Source: Alcaligenes aquatilis
GTDB lineage: Bacteria; Pseudomonadota; Gammaproteobacteria; Burkholderiales; Burkholderiaceae_B
DNA: 64,000 bases
NCBI RefSeq assembly: GCF_003076515.1
Contig: NZ_CP022390.1
Location: 2,232,001-2,296,000, forward strand
Reading direction: 5' to 3'
Shown: positions 26,665 through 36,354 of the stretch, one piece after another
Layout of the letters: the number at the start of each line of letters is the position of its first letter
Numbering within the stretch: the first letter of the stretch is position 1
Program-made: the position numbers and the translations under genes
Notes under the pieces: model-generated
Database searches by the model: none
What the model saw: the letters and a program-made list of their open reading frames with translations, nothing else
What the model was told of the DNA's origin: nothing

Positions 26665-27374
26665 AATGGGAAACACTGGTGCAATCGCTGTTCGATACGC
26701 AGCACAGCATCACCGAACAGAGTTTGTTCTTGCAAGGCAATGCCGAGTTTGATGGCCAGACCCTGGCCGTTATCGGGACTACCGAACACGCCCCCATCGG
26801 CGTGGCTCTGGCCCTGACCCAGGCACAGGCCGTGCTGGACATCATCAAGAACCATCCAGGCCGCAGCCTGCTGCTGTTGGTCGATACCCAAGGCCAGCAA
26901 CTGCGCCGCCGCGATGAGCTGCTGGGCATCAACCGCGCTATGGCTCACTTGGGCATGTGCCTGGATCTGGCCCGACGCAAAGGCCACAAAGTCATTGGGC
27001 TGGTATATGACCAGGCTCTGTCCGGTGGTTTCATCACCTCCGGCCTGATTGCCGATGCCTGCTATGCCGTGCCTGAAGCCGAGATCCGCGTCATGCGCAT
27101 CCCTGCCATGGCCCGCGTCACCAAACTGCCCGAAGCCATGTTGGAAGAGCTGGCGCAATCCAATCCGGTCTTTGCGCCTGGCGTCGGCAACTACGTGGCC
27201 ATGGGAGGTATTGAGTCTGTCTGGGAGAGCAGTTCGCCAGAGCAACTGCGCGCTTCATTACGTGCGGCACTGGCCCAGTCCAATAATCAGGATCGCCGCG
27301 CCAGCGAGGGTGCCGAACGTGGTGGCCGCCGTCTGGCTGCGCAGATCATTGAACAGGTCTTGCAGGCATCCTGA
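26661..27374 (+). CDS. mdcE: malonate decarboxylase gamma subunit
   Basis: MdcE is the partner of MdcD in the decarboxylase core. The 237-aa protein shows LLLLVDTQGQQLRRRDELLGINRAMAHL and YDQALSGGFITSGLIAD, the gamma-subunit signatures. The ATG at 26661 is chosen over an upstream in-frame start because it overlaps the mdcD stop (ATGA), has AGGAGG seven bases upstream, and gives the family N-terminus. Its stop shares one base with the mdcG start (TGATG). Confidence 0.94.
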   Translation: MKWETLVQSLFDTQHSITEQSLFLQGNAEFDGQTLAVIGTTEHAPIGVALALTQAQAVLDIIKNHPGRSLLLLVDTQGQQLRRRDELLGINRAMAHLGMCLDLARRKGHKVIGLVYDQALSGGFITSGLIADACYAVPEAEIRVMRIPAMARVTKLPEAMLEELAQSNPVFAPGVGNYVAMGGIESVWESSSPEQLRASLRAALAQSNNQDRRASEGAERGGRRLAAQIIEQVLQAS

Positions 27375-28078
27375 TGACCGCCCAACTGCCCGCTCGCCGT
27401 CACCACCTGATCACGCTGGACAGCACTGCCTGGGATCAGGAGCTGGCTGATCTGGAGCCGAGCAGCCACACCTATCAATGCCTGTGCAGATGGCAGGCCC
27501 GAGGCTGGCCGCTGGTCGTCAGCCGTCAGCCGGGCGAGCTGCGTAGCGGGCAACTGCAAGTGGGCATTCCTTTGCCGACCGCTTGGGGACGGCAAAGGCT
27601 GTCCCTGATCGTTCCCCAGGCTCGGAGCGTGAGCTGGGGCAGTTTCCCCCCCGCCCATGAAGCCCAAACCTTGCTGCCGGTTTCCTCGGCACAAGACTGG
27701 CTGAGCTTATGCCAACAGATGCAGGCACACGGCTGCACCGCTCAAATTTATGGAAGTTATGGCTGGGAACTGATCACCGGACAAGGCTATGTACGTGAAG
27801 GCTCGGATCTGGATTTGCTGCTGCCCGTGCAGTGCGCCACGCAGGCCGATCGTCTGGTGCAGCTATTACGTGCGGCCAACGAATGGCCCGGTTTCCCCCG
27901 TCTGGATGGCGAGCTGCTGTTTCCGGATGACGCCGCCATTGCCTGGCGTGAATGGCAGCAATGGCGCAGCGGTGCCAGCCGCAAAGTCATGATCAAACAC
28001 ACGCATGGTTTACGTATTCAGGCGCACTCGGACTGGCCCGAGCACGCCCCTAGCCTGGAGTCCTCTCATGCTGCTTGA
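27374..28078 (+). CDS. mdcG: malonate decarboxylase holo-ACP synthase (phosphoribosyl-dephospho-CoA transferase)
   Basis: MdcG transfers the phosphoribosyl-dephospho-CoA group from its triphosphate precursor to MdcC. The 234-aa protein has the nucleotidyltransferase-like motif GSDLDLLL at residues 143-150 preceded by YGSYGWELITG; the two aspartates 145 and 147 are probable metal ligands. The N-terminus RRHHLITLDSTAW fits the family. It overlaps mdcE by one base and mdcB by 11. Confidence 0.93.
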   Translation: MTAQLPARRHHLITLDSTAWDQELADLEPSSHTYQCLCRWQARGWPLVVSRQPGELRSGQLQVGIPLPTAWGRQRLSLIVPQARSVSWGSFPPAHEAQTLLPVSSAQDWLSLCQQMQAHGCTAQIYGSYGWELITGQGYVREGSDLDLLLPVQCATQADRLVQLLRAANEWPGFPRLDGELLFPDDAAIAWREWQQWRSGASRKVMIKHTHGLRIQAHSDWPEHAPSLESSHAA

Positions 28079-29030
28079 TGCAATTGAAACAAGGGCATTG
28101 GCGCAGTTACCCACTGCCCCCGACTCCATGGATCCATCTCGTTCCTGGAGTTGCACGGCCATAGGCCGGGCAGCCGTTCTGGCGCTGTATGACGAGCTGA
28201 TTCTGGCCCCCAAACCGGGGCTGGTTTCCCTGATCGACAGCGGCAGCCATGACGATATGGATGCCAGCACCTTTTATCGCAGTCTGTTTGCTCTGCGCCA
28301 TTATTTTTCTGACATGGCGGCCCTGGGCCAACAGCGTGTTCCATTCAGCCAGCTGCAAACTCGCGGGATTGCAGCGGAGGCTCGCATGCAGGCCGCCACG
28401 GGGGGCATCAATACCCACCGTGGCGCCATTTTCATGCTGGGCCTGTTGTGCGCAGCCGCAGGCGCCTGCCTTCCTTTTCGCACCCTGACTCCCGCCACGA
28501 TTCGGGACCAACTTCAAACATTATGGGGGGCGGCTTTACAGGCCCGCAGCCAGCAAGCGTCGTCCGCACTGCCGGGCGGACGGGCGGTACGCCGCTATGG
28601 CTTGCAAGGCGCGAACCAGGAAGCCGCCCAAGGCTTTCCCACCTTGTTTGAAACGGCCTGGCCCGCCTGGCAAGCTGCTGTCAACATTTTGTCTCCGCAC
28701 AGCACACCAGTAGCAGAACGGCAGTTGCAGACCGTCGGTTTGCATACCTTCTTTTCTGTTATGGCGGTCCTTGACGATAGTAATCTGGCCCATCGTGGCG
28801 GACTGGAGGGACTACACTACGCGCGCCGCTGCGCCGCGCAATACTTACAGGCGGGCAGTGCGTTCACCCCCGACGCAATGCAACGCGCCCAAGACTTGCA
28901 TCAAGCCTTCATGAAACGCCGCCTGTCCCCCGGAGGTGCAGCCGACACCTTGTCGGCCTGCTGCTGGCTGGACCGATTGCAAGCGTATGCACCCGGCGGG
29001 GCCAGCCAGCGCCGCCCTACTGGAGCCTGA
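28068..29030 (+). CDS. mdcB: triphosphoribosyl-dephospho-CoA synthase
   Basis: MdcB joins ATP ribose phosphate to dephospho-CoA to make the prosthetic-group precursor used by MdcG; it is related to CitG. The 320-aa protein has the PKPGLVSLIDSGSHDDMD motif near residues 49-65 and GGINTHRGAIF. The ATG at 28068 is preferred to an upstream in-frame start because it overlaps the end of mdcG and gives a normal N-terminus. Confidence 0.93.
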   Translation: MLLDAIETRALAQLPTAPDSMDPSRSWSCTAIGRAAVLALYDELILAPKPGLVSLIDSGSHDDMDASTFYRSLFALRHYFSDMAALGQQRVPFSQLQTRGIAAEARMQAATGGINTHRGAIFMLGLLCAAAGACLPFRTLTPATIRDQLQTLWGAALQARSQQASSALPGGRAVRRYGLQGANQEAAQGFPTLFETAWPAWQAAVNILSPHSTPVAERQLQTVGLHTFFSVMAVLDDSNLAHRGGLEGLHYARRCAAQYLQAGSAFTPDAMQRAQDLHQAFMKRRLSPGGAADTLSACCWLDRLQAYAPGGASQRRPTGA

Positions 29031-29032
29031 GC

Positions 29033-29962
29033 ATGAAAATCGCCCTGCTGTTTTCCGGGCAAGGCATGCAATACGCAGACATGCTGCCCTGGATAAATCC
29101 AACAAATCCTTTGTTACTGCAAATGCAGGAGCAATTGCACGTCCCCGATTGGCGCGCTGCCATGCTCGACGCCAATTGGGCCAGCACCAATGCCCATGCC
29201 CAAGTTGTGCTGACCGCTTGCGCACTGGCCGCCTGGCAGGAATTGCAGGGGCAAATCCCTGCCCTGCAATCCTCCAGTCAATCTTTGGCCGCCGTGGCGG
29301 GCTACAGCATTGGCGAGCTGGCAGCCGCTTGTGTCGCCGGGGTTTTATCTGTCAGCGATACCGTCACCCTAGCCGGACAAAGAGCCGCCTTGATGGACCA
29401 GGCCGGAGCCGGGCAAGACAGCAGCATGCTGGCGATAAGCGGTGTTTCAATTCGGACGATTGAACAATGGTGCCAAGCACAGGGCGCCGCCTTGGCCATA
29501 CGCAATGGCCCCGATAGTGCGGTGTGTGCGGGCCCGCGTGACAAGCTCTGTGCCCTGGAAAAGTTTGCTCAAGAACAAGGGGCTCGTTGCACACCCTTGT
29601 CCGTGAATATTGCGTCCCATACCCATTGGATGAGCAGCGCGGCTCACGCCTTTCAGGAGCAACTGAATCAAAGCGCACTGGCTGCCCCGAACGTGCCGTG
29701 GCCCACCAATGCCGGAGTGTGGGTGCATAATGCCGCTACCGCTGCCCAGGCCTTATCGGCGCAAATAATGCAAACTGTGCAATGGGATTCCTGCATGGAG
29801 CAGATTGAAGAACGACAGCCTAATGTGGTACTGGAAATTGGTCCTGGCCGTAGCCTGGCGAGCATGTGGAATCAACGCTATCCCGATATTCCCGCACGCT
29901 GTGTAGACGAGTTCCAAACCCTGGAGGGTTTGCAACGCTGGCTGTCACGCTGGGCGGGATAA
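29033..29962 (+). CDS. mdcH: malonate decarboxylase-specific malonyltransferase
   Basis: MdcH is a FabD-like acyltransferase that loads malonyl from malonyl-CoA onto MdcC to prime the cycle. The 309-aa protein has FSGQGMQYADM at the N-terminus and the nucleophile elbow GYSIGELAAA with Ser92. The histidine of the dyad is probably in the NIASHTHWM segment. It starts 3 bases after mdcB and closes the operon; mdcR converges from the right. Confidence 0.94.
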   Translation: MKIALLFSGQGMQYADMLPWINPTNPLLLQMQEQLHVPDWRAAMLDANWASTNAHAQVVLTACALAAWQELQGQIPALQSSSQSLAAVAGYSIGELAAACVAGVLSVSDTVTLAGQRAALMDQAGAGQDSSMLAISGVSIRTIEQWCQAQGAALAIRNGPDSAVCAGPRDKLCALEKFAQEQGARCTPLSVNIASHTHWMSSAAHAFQEQLNQSALAAPNVPWPTNAGVWVHNAATAAQALSAQIMQTVQWDSCMEQIEERQPNVVLEIGPGRSLASMWNQRYPDIPARCVDEFQTLEGLQRWLSRWAG

Positions 29963-30145
29963 ATGCAGCGCGACATCGTGCGCTGGACATGCACCGTCCC
30001 TGATCAGGATTCAACACTTGGGCCGCCGTAATCGGCCAGCACCAAACCGACAGAGGATGCCAGCAGCGCTCAATAGCGGCCCTGTGAAGCCATGCACAAG
30101 AGAAAGAGAACAAAAGAAGGACCTGGCGCCGTTTTCAGATCCACA

Positions 30146-31081
30146 TCAGGCAGACTTCTGCCCTTCTTTTTCCAGCTGCGTGCGTACGATCCGGCAGGCC
30201 CGTAACAAGCTCAACACATTCGGGCTACGCTCGCGCGACTTCATACACACCAGACCGATGCGCTGTAAATGTCGATACGGCGGCTCCAGACTGAACCACT
30301 GAATCTTGTCAGAGAAAACCTCTTTGGCACGGGCTGGCAAAAGGGAACACCCCACCCCGCCGCTGACCAGGCTCATCAAAGAAAAGATGTCTCCGGTGCG
30401 CATCACAATATCGGCATCGAACCCGGCTTTGGCCAACATGCGCTGCATGTCCCGGCCAGTCGCAAAATCGTCGGTCAGCGACACAAAGCGCTCCTGGGAG
30501 CAACGCTCCAGATTCACCACGGACAAGTCCGAACCTTGCCAATCCACAGGGGCGGCAAACATCAGCTCATCATGAAAAACAGGCAGCATTTCCAGGTCAT
30601 CAGGCTGCTTTTGAGGCAACTCGATCAAGGCGGCATCAATATGACCGCCCCGCAGCTTTTGCAGCAGTTTCTCGTTGGAATCCAACACCAGATCAATCTG
30701 CATGGCAGGCTTGTGGACCTTAAGCTCTACCAAAAGGCGTGGCACCAAACGTATTGTTAGCGAATACATGGAGCCAATGCGCAGTTGATCCGACGAATAG
30801 CCCCCGGCTTCACGGGCAGCATCAATACCATGCTGTAAGGTACGGATGGTTTCCTTGGCGGCCTCGGCCAGCTCACGTGCCGACTCTTGTGGCACCAGGT
30901 GGCGCCCTTCCTGCAAGAACAAGGGGCAGCGCAAACCTTCTTCCAGACTCTTTAATGCCCGATGCACACTGACCGCACTGGTGCCCAACTGTTCTGCGGC
31001 ACGGGCAATGGTGCCAGCTTCCAGAAAAGCCAGCAACACTTCCAAGCGTCGTACCGTGATTTTTTCGTCGATCAGAAACAT
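30146..31081 (-). CDS. mdcR: LysR-family regulator, probable malonate operon regulator
   Basis: The 311-aa protein has an N-terminal LysR helix-turn-helix (RRLEVLLAFLEAGTIARAAEQLGTSAVSVHRALKSLEEGL, residues about 10-50) and a substrate domain. The ATG at 31081 is chosen because it gives the family N-terminus MFLIDEKITVRRLEVL; a start 60 bases upstream is possible but adds an unlike sequence. It converges on mdcH, matching the position of MdcR-type activators near mdc operons. That it responds to malonate is inferred from position and family. Confidence 0.88.
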   Translation of the reverse strand: MFLIDEKITVRRLEVLLAFLEAGTIARAAEQLGTSAVSVHRALKSLEEGLRCPLFLQEGRHLVPQESARELAEAAKETIRTLQHGIDAAREAGGYSSDQLRIGSMYSLTIRLVPRLLVELKVHKPAMQIDLVLDSNEKLLQKLRGGHIDAALIELPQKQPDDLEMLPVFHDELMFAAPVDWQGSDLSVVNLERCSQERFVSLTDDFATGRDMQRMLAKAGFDADIVMRTGDIFSLMSLVSGGVGCSLLPARAKEVFSDKIQWFSLEPPYRHLQRIGLVCMKSRERSPNVLSLLRACRIVRTQLEKEGQKSA

Positions 31082-31159
31082 CGTGGGGGTGGGAAGAAAA
31101 ACAGCGCTAAGGCCACCAGTATGGAGCAAGCCTGACATCAATCCAATTCAGGCTAACCC

Positions 31160-31208
31160 CAAAAAAAATGCCCCAAGCCGCTAACAACACGGCTTGGGAC
31201 ATTTTTTC
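31160..31208 (-). terminator. terminator of mscS-like gene (bidirectional form)
   Basis: A 13-pair stem with one mismatch, ATGCCCCAAGCCG (31168-31180) and CGGCTTGGGACAT (31190-31202), is flanked by A-rich and T-rich runs on both sides, so it can stop transcription in either direction. Confidence 0.8.
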
Positions 31209-31286
31209 TTTATCTCAGACTTAGCTGAGTCAAAAGCCCGAATGATGTGCTTGCAGACCTGACATCCAAGCCCGAAGCCAACAGGA

Positions 31287-32120
31287 TCACGCGGCCTTTT
31301 TCTCCGCACCCGATTGCACGATTTCTCGCACAGGAACCGGAGTCTGCAAACCAGCCTGATTCAATACCTGAACCGCACGGCGGAACAGATCAAAACGGGC
31401 ATCCCAGAAATCAGCAGAACTGATCCAGGCACGCAGGTTTACCGTAATCACGCTGTCCTTGTACTCCATGACCATCACCACCGGGGCCGGGTCCTTGAGC
31501 ACCTGCGGATGTTCATTCAACAAGTCCTGCAACAGCTTGATAGCCAGATCCAGATCATCGCCATAACGCACGCCCACACCAAAGTCCAAACGACGCGTCG
31601 CATTGCGGCTGTAGTTGATGATGGGGTTACCCCAGATCAGGCTGTTAGGCAATGTGAATTGAATGCCATCCACTTGTTCAAAACGGGTCAGGAACAACCC
31701 CACTTCCTGCACGGTACCGTCGCCTTTACCGACTACCGACACAAACTCGCCGGCACGCAAAGGACGCAGCATCAGCAACATGATGCCGGCGGCAATATTT
31801 TGCAGTGTGTTCTGCAAGGCCAGACCAACGGCCAAACCAGCAGCACCCAACACCGCAATAATGCTGGCGGTCTGTACGCCAAACCGCGCCAGTACGGCGA
31901 TCAGCACAAAGACACGAATTGTCCAAACCGTCACAGACTGGGCCATAGGCACAATCGTGGGGTCCACTCGGGGAGAGCGGGCTGCCATCCGCTTGATGGC
32001 ACGACCGGCAACGGCAGACAGCCACCAGCCAATGATCAGAATCAACAAAGCGATCACGACATTAAGCGCAATCGCGACAACGGCGGGAAACTCTGTCATC
32101 CAGGTTTGCAATTTTTCCAC
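31287..32120 (-). CDS. small-conductance mechanosensitive channel, MscS family
   Basis: This inner-membrane channel opens under membrane tension to release solutes after osmotic downshift. The 277-aa length matches E. coli MscS (286). Three N-terminal helices are visible; the pore helix is GAAGLAVGLALQNTLQNIAAGIMLLMLRPL with its Gly/Ala packing pattern, followed by the beta domain (GTVQEVGLFLTRF, LPNSLIWGNPIINYS) and the C-terminal cytoplasmic cage. The region upstream of its start holds the DnaA-box-like array. Confidence 0.93.
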   Translation of the reverse strand: MEKLQTWMTEFPAVVAIALNVVIALLILIIGWWLSAVAGRAIKRMAARSPRVDPTIVPMAQSVTVWTIRVFVLIAVLARFGVQTASIIAVLGAAGLAVGLALQNTLQNIAAGIMLLMLRPLRAGEFVSVVGKGDGTVQEVGLFLTRFEQVDGIQFTLPNSLIWGNPIINYSRNATRRLDFGVGVRYGDDLDLAIKLLQDLLNEHPQVLKDPAPVVMVMEYKDSVITVNLRAWISSADFWDARFDLFRRAVQVLNQAGLQTPVPVREIVQSGAEKKAA

Positions 32121-32241
32121 GTTTCAATCTCCTCAATTAAAAGGCAAAGCACCGAAGGGACTGGCCGCTAAGGGTAAACATTGCTAGTGCGCATCATAGC
32201 CTTGGGGGGGACATGAACCCAAGTGGACTAAGCTTTCCAGC

Positions 32242-32538
32242 TTATCCCCGAAAACTGTGGATAGCTCATAGGAAAAACTGGGCAAATCAGGAAAACTTTC
32301 AGTAGTATCAGCGGCTTAAAAACGGCGAACAGAAATCAACCAAATCCGGAAACAGCGCCCCGCTTATCCCCATAAAATGTGGACAAGTCACAGGATAAAC
32401 CGTGAATCAATGAACTTATTTCAATATAATCAATCGCTTACACAAAGCGATCAGAGAATCGACAATTCTTTACCATTTTTTTCCTTGGGCAAGCACCGGT
32501 TTGTTGAAAACCGGCTTATCCACAAAAGATGTGCATAA
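32242..32538. repeat. three-copy array of paired, inverted DnaA-box-like 9-mers
   Basis: Three 23-base units have the same geometry, a rightward TTATCCxCx box, a 5-base spacer, then a leftward TGTGxAxAx box: TTATCCCCG/TGTGGATAG (32242-32264), TTATCCCCA/TGTGGACAA (32364-32386) and TTATCCACA/TGTGCATAA (32516-32538). The last pair matches the DnaA consensus TTATNCACA on both strands. Units recur at 122 and 152 bases and are embedded in about 40 bases of wider similarity (GCTTATCC..., then an AGGAAAA/AGGGAAAA-like tail). The surrounding DNA is AT-rich and has no gene. Confidence 0.75.
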
Positions 32539-32625
32539 TAATAGGGAAAACCCCTGTATTAGCAAAAAATAGGCTTATAAAACAATCCCCTAAGTAGCCA
32601 GGTCAGGGATTCACCAATTCGCTCA

Positions 32626-33237
32626 TCATCGGGCCGGTACGCGCCACAAGGATGCCAACCAATGTTGCTCTTGCGCTGGCCTGTCTGTAGGGCGATAAAA
32701 GTGCTTGATATATTCAAAGCCCGCTTGCTCCAGACGCTCTGACCACTGCTCCCAACTGTAGTAACAACCGTAGCGCTGACCATTCCAACCTTCCTGTCCC
32801 TGACCGCGCGGATTGGAGGAAAACAGCACCCCGCCTGGTCGCAGGCTGTGCCGCAAGGCCGTCAGCACGGCGGACAGCTCCGCACTGGGTATGTGGAATA
32901 ACACGGCGTTAGCAAACACGCCATCAAACGCAGCAGCAGGCAAGTTCAAATCCAGGAAATCCTGATGCAAAACAGTCAGGCCAGTTTGCTGACGAGCCAT
33001 TTCCACAAAGGCGGCACAACCATCCAGACCAACAGGGCGATGGCCCATGGCCTGAAACGCGACCAGATCCCGCCCCGGCCCACAGCCCAGATCCAGAATA
33101 TCCACAGGCCCCGGCAAACCGATCGCCGCCAGCAAGGCGTCGCGATTCTGACTGACGTCATGGTCCCACGTGCCGTCCCGATAGGCCTGCGCATGATCCT
33201 GGTAATGATTGACGGTGCGACGACTGGTTTCTTTCAT
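32626..33237 (-). CDS. class I SAM-dependent methyltransferase
   Basis: The 203-aa protein has the SAM-binding motif ILDLGCGPGRDL at about residues 47-58, an acidic residue at the end of the second strand (VGLDG), the LHQDFLDL region and FDGVFANAVLFHIP, the usual order of a UbiE/small-molecule methyltransferase. The N-terminus (TVNHYQDHAQAYRDGTWDHDVSQNRDALL) resembles that of Tellurite-resistance TehB/UbiE-like proteins. The substrate is unknown. It is divergent from the LLM oxidoreductase by about 90 bases. Confidence 0.9.
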   Translation of the reverse strand: MKETSRRTVNHYQDHAQAYRDGTWDHDVSQNRDALLAAIGLPGPVDILDLGCGPGRDLVAFQAMGHRPVGLDGCAAFVEMARQQTGLTVLHQDFLDLNLPAAAFDGVFANAVLFHIPSAELSAVLTALRHSLRPGGVLFSSNPRGQGQEGWNGQRYGCYYSWEQWSERLEQAGFEYIKHFYRPTDRPAQEQHWLASLWRVPAR

Positions 33238-33325
33238 CTGAACATCCTTGCCTAAGCTATGGGTTTACTTGACGCTGCCTAACGATGGATCGACTATATC
33301 CCGAGTCCAATTTGAATCCGATGCC

Positions 33326-34324
33326 ATGAAGCCAAGCTATCCGCTCTCCGTCCTAGACCTATCCCCTATTGTGCAGGGCTCCACCCCGGCCCAGTCTTTT
33401 CGCTGTTCGGCGGATATTGCCCGTCATGCCGAGCAATGGGGCTACCACCGTTACTGGCTGGCCGAACACCACGGCATGCCCGGTATTGCCAGTGCAGCCA
33501 CTTCGGTCCTGATCGGGCACATTGCCGGTCAAACCAGCCGCATTCGTGTGGGCGCAGGTGGCATCATGTTGCCTAACCACTCTCCTCTGGTGATTGCCGA
33601 GCAGTTTGGAACACTGGCCTCTCTGTACCCTGGCCGTATCGATTTGGGCCTGGGCCGTGCCCCTGGCTCCGACCCCGAAACCGCCCGCGCCTTGCGCCGC
33701 AATCTGAACAGCGACCCGGACCAGTTTCCACGCGATGTACTGGAGCTGATGGACTATATGTCCGACGAACCGCGCAACCGCATCATGGCCGTGCCCGGTC
33801 GTGGTCTGAATGTACCGGTCTGGATTCTGGGCTCCAGCCTCTTTGGTGCTCAACTGGCTGCCGCGCTAGGCTTGCCCTATGCCTTTGCTTCGCATTTTGC
33901 GCCTGCTCAGTTGATGGATGCTATTGAGGTTTACCGCCGTCAGTTCCAGCCCTCCGTGCATCTGGAAAAACCGTACGTCATGCTGGGCTACAACGTCTTT
34001 GCCGCCGATACGCAAGACGAGGCCAAGCTACTGGCCTCCTCCTGGCAACAGTCTTTTGTGAACCTGCGCAGCGGTCGCCCCGGCCAACTGCCCCCACCCG
34101 TGCGCGATTATTACGAGCAATGCAGCCCACCGGCCCAGCACCTGCTGGACTCCCTGCTCAGCTGTACAGCCATTGGCAATCCGGAGCAAGTGCTTGAACA
34201 GATGAAAGGGTTCATTCAGCTAACGGGCGCCAACGAACTGATGCTGAACGCCAATATTTTTGATCACAACAAGCGCTTGCGCTCCTACGAGATTGCCGCC
34301 CAGTTGCGCGGCAGTCTGATATGA
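33326..34324 (+). CDS. LLM-class flavin-dependent oxidoreductase
   Basis: A luciferase-like monooxygenase using reduced flavin. The 332-aa protein has [13 protein letters not shown] at the N-terminus and [59 protein letters not shown], matching the MsnO8/YhbW type. The ATG at 33326 is chosen because it starts the family core; an earlier in-frame start would add 26 unlike residues. It overlaps the downstream LysR gene by ATGA. Substrate unknown. Confidence 0.93.
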   Translation: MKPSYPLSVLDLSPIVQGSTPAQSFRCSADIARHAEQWGYHRYWLAEHHGMPGIASAATSVLIGHIAGQTSRIRVGAGGIMLPNHSPLVIAEQFGTLASLYPGRIDLGLGRAPGSDPETARALRRNLNSDPDQFPRDVLELMDYMSDEPRNRIMAVPGRGLNVPVWILGSSLFGAQLAAALGLPYAFASHFAPAQLMDAIEVYRRQFQPSVHLEKPYVMLGYNVFAADTQDEAKLLASSWQQSFVNLRSGRPGQLPPPVRDYYEQCSPPAQHLLDSLLSCTAIGNPEQVLEQMKGFIQLTGANELMLNANIFDHNKRLRSYEIAAQLRGSLI

Positions 34325-35247
34325 ACCCACGCCACCTTCAAGAAACCGCACTGCGCTACTTCCAGGAAGTCGCGCGTTGTGGCTCTATCTCGCAGGCGGC
34401 CAGCAATCTGCATGTGGCTACCTCGGCCATCAGCCGCCAGATCAGCGGGCTGGAAGAAAACCTGGGCATGGCCTTATTCGAGCGCCATGCCCGTGGCATG
34501 AACCTGACCGCGGCGGGCGAATTGCTGCTGGCCCATGCCCGCCGCAGCGCCATGGATGCCGAGCGCACCTTGCACGATATTGCCGCTTTGCAAGGGCTGC
34601 AAACCGGCCTGATCCGCATTGCCTCCTCGGAAGGTTTAGCCGCCCAACTGCTGCCCCAGTGCATCGCGCAGTTTCGTGAAAAACACCCAGGCATACGCTT
34701 TTTGCTGGACGTGCTGCCACCACAGCGGATCAGCATGCTGCTGTTAAGCGGCCAGATAGATATCGGCATCAAATTCACCCAGACGGCTGAAAAAGACATC
34801 AAGACCTTGTTCCGCCGCGATGCGCCCGTCATGGCCCTGGCCGTTCCCGGCCACCCCGTCACCCGCACCGAACGCATCAGCCTGAAAAGCCTCTTGGCCC
34901 ACCCCCTGGCCTTGCCCGGTCCGGACACCACGGTGCGGCAAATGATGGACGTGGCCTGCAGCGCCCAAAATCTGAGCCTGGACCCGGTATTCAGCAGCAA
35001 TCACATGCAATCCCTGCATCAATTTGCCTTGTCCGGCGCAGGCGTAACCGTGTCGGCCCTGCTGTCAGCCCGTCACCTGATTGAGCAAGGTTTGCTGCAA
35101 GCCAGTTTCATCCATGAACGCGGCTTACTGAACCGCCAAATCGAAGTACAGGCCCTGGCTGGCCGCCGCTTGCCCTCTATTGTTCGCCGCTTTCTGGACG
35201 AGTTGCTGCCGCAGCTTGAAGTCGACCCGCAGGCTTTGCCAAAATAG
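34321..35247 (+). CDS. LysR-family transcriptional regulator
   Basis: The 308-aa protein has the helix-turn-helix [36 protein letters not shown] (residues 14-49) and a substrate-binding domain with the [17 protein letters not shown] strand-helix start. Its start overlaps the flavin oxidoreductase stop by four bases and it precedes a Bug-type binding protein and a gamma-glutamyltransferase by 75 bases. It may control these neighbours; the inducer is unknown. Confidence 0.92.
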   Translation: MNPRHLQETALRYFQEVARCGSISQAASNLHVATSAISRQISGLEENLGMALFERHARGMNLTAAGELLLAHARRSAMDAERTLHDIAALQGLQTGLIRIASSEGLAAQLLPQCIAQFREKHPGIRFLLDVLPPQRISMLLLSGQIDIGIKFTQTAEKDIKTLFRRDAPVMALAVPGHPVTRTERISLKSLLAHPLALPGPDTTVRQMMDVACSAQNLSLDPVFSSNHMQSLHQFALSGAGVTVSALLSARHLIEQGLLQASFIHERGLLNRQIEVQALAGRRLPSIVRRFLDELLPQLEVDPQALPK

Positions 35248-35322
35248 CAACGCTGACCTGCTTATTTGTTGCTGGTTCGGCATCATCGCCTTTTCTATCA
35301 TCTCTTGATTGAGGAGAGAGCC

Positions 35323-36354
35323 ATGACAACACCCAGCAACACTGCAAGCACCGCACCCCCCCCTTCGATCCGCCGCCCCTGGCGACGTCTTGCCCAAACC
35401 CTGTTGGGTGCCATTCTGGCCGTCAGCAGCATTCCGGCGGCCCATGCCAGCGATTGGCCTGATCGTCCCATTCGCTTGGTCGTCCCCTTTCCCACTGGTG
35501 GTGCCACTGACGTCATCAGCCGGTTGATTGCCGAAAGCGCTGCCAAAGCGATGCACACCAACATCATCGTGGACAACCGCACGGGCGCAGGCGGCACCAT
35601 TGGTTCAGCCGAAGTGGCCCGCAGCAAACCCGATGGCTACACCCTCCTGTTCACCACCAGCAGTACCCACGCAATTGCGCCACATCTGTACAAGTCTTTA
35701 CCCTACGATGCAGACAAAGACTTCACCCCCATCGCCCACTTGGGTGATGCCGCCAGTGTCTTGCTGGTGAACCCGTCCGTCCCCGTACAAACCCTGCCGG
35801 AACTGATTGAGTACACCCGCGCCCATCCCGATGAGTTGAACTACGCCAGCAGTGGCAATGGCACCATCGTGCACCTGGGCACCGAGGCCTTTTTGAATCA
35901 GGCCGATATCGTCATGTCGCACGTTCCTTACCGGGGGACCGGTCAGGCCATTAACGATATGCTGGGCGGCTCGATCCATGTTTTACTGGACGCCATCCCC
36001 ACCGGAATGCCGTATGTAAACAGCGGTCAATTGCGCGCCCTGGCGGTGACCGGCCCACAACGCTCGCCGCTGGCCCCCGATTTACCCACTTTTCAAGAGT
36101 CCGGCCTGCCCGGCTATGAATCAGTGACTTGGTTTGGTCTGTACGCACCCGCAGGCCTGCCCGATGAGATCCGTGATAAAGCTTATGAGGCTTTCACCCA
36201 TGCCACTCAGGACCCCAACGTACGCTCACGCCTGCAAGCATTGGGCGTGGACCTGCCCCGCAGCACCAGCCAGGAAGCGTTTGTCTCTTTGGTTCGCGAG
36301 GACAGCGCACGTTGGCAAGGCCTGATCCAACTGACTGGAATACAGATTCAATGA
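35323..36354 (+). CDS. Bug-family (TctC-like) periplasmic solute-binding protein
   Basis: The 343-aa protein carries a signal peptide (RRLAQTLLGAILAVSSIPAAHAS) after a slightly long polar N-terminus, then the Bug signatures WPDRPIRLVVPFPTGGATDVISRLIAE and GAGGTIGSAEVARSKPDGYTLL. A GAGGAGAGAG ribosome site precedes the ATG at 35323. Such proteins bind carboxylates or other small ligands; no TctA/TctB membrane partner is nearby, as for most orphan Bug proteins in Alcaligenaceae. It is coupled by ATGA to the gamma-glutamyltransferase. Confidence 0.93.
   Translation: MTTPSNTASTAPPPSIRRPWRRLAQTLLGAILAVSSIPAAHASDWPDRPIRLVVPFPTGGATDVISRLIAESAAKAMHTNIIVDNRTGAGGTIGSAEVARSKPDGYTLLFTTSSTHAIAPHLYKSLPYDADKDFTPIAHLGDAASVLLVNPSVPVQTLPELIEYTRAHPDELNYASSGNGTIVHLGTEAFLNQADIVMSHVPYRGTGQAINDMLGGSIHVLLDAIPTGMPYVNSGQLRALAVTGPQRSPLAPDLPTFQESGLPGYESVTWFGLYAPAGLPDEIRDKAYEAFTHATQDPNVRSRLQALGVDLPRSTSQEAFVSLVREDSARWQGLIQLTGIQIQ

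Noticed and set aside
32242..32538. Calling the DnaA-box array the chromosomal origin
   Set aside because: No dnaA, dnaN, gyrB, gidA or rpmH neighbour is present, and GC skew over one 64-kb window cannot decide it.
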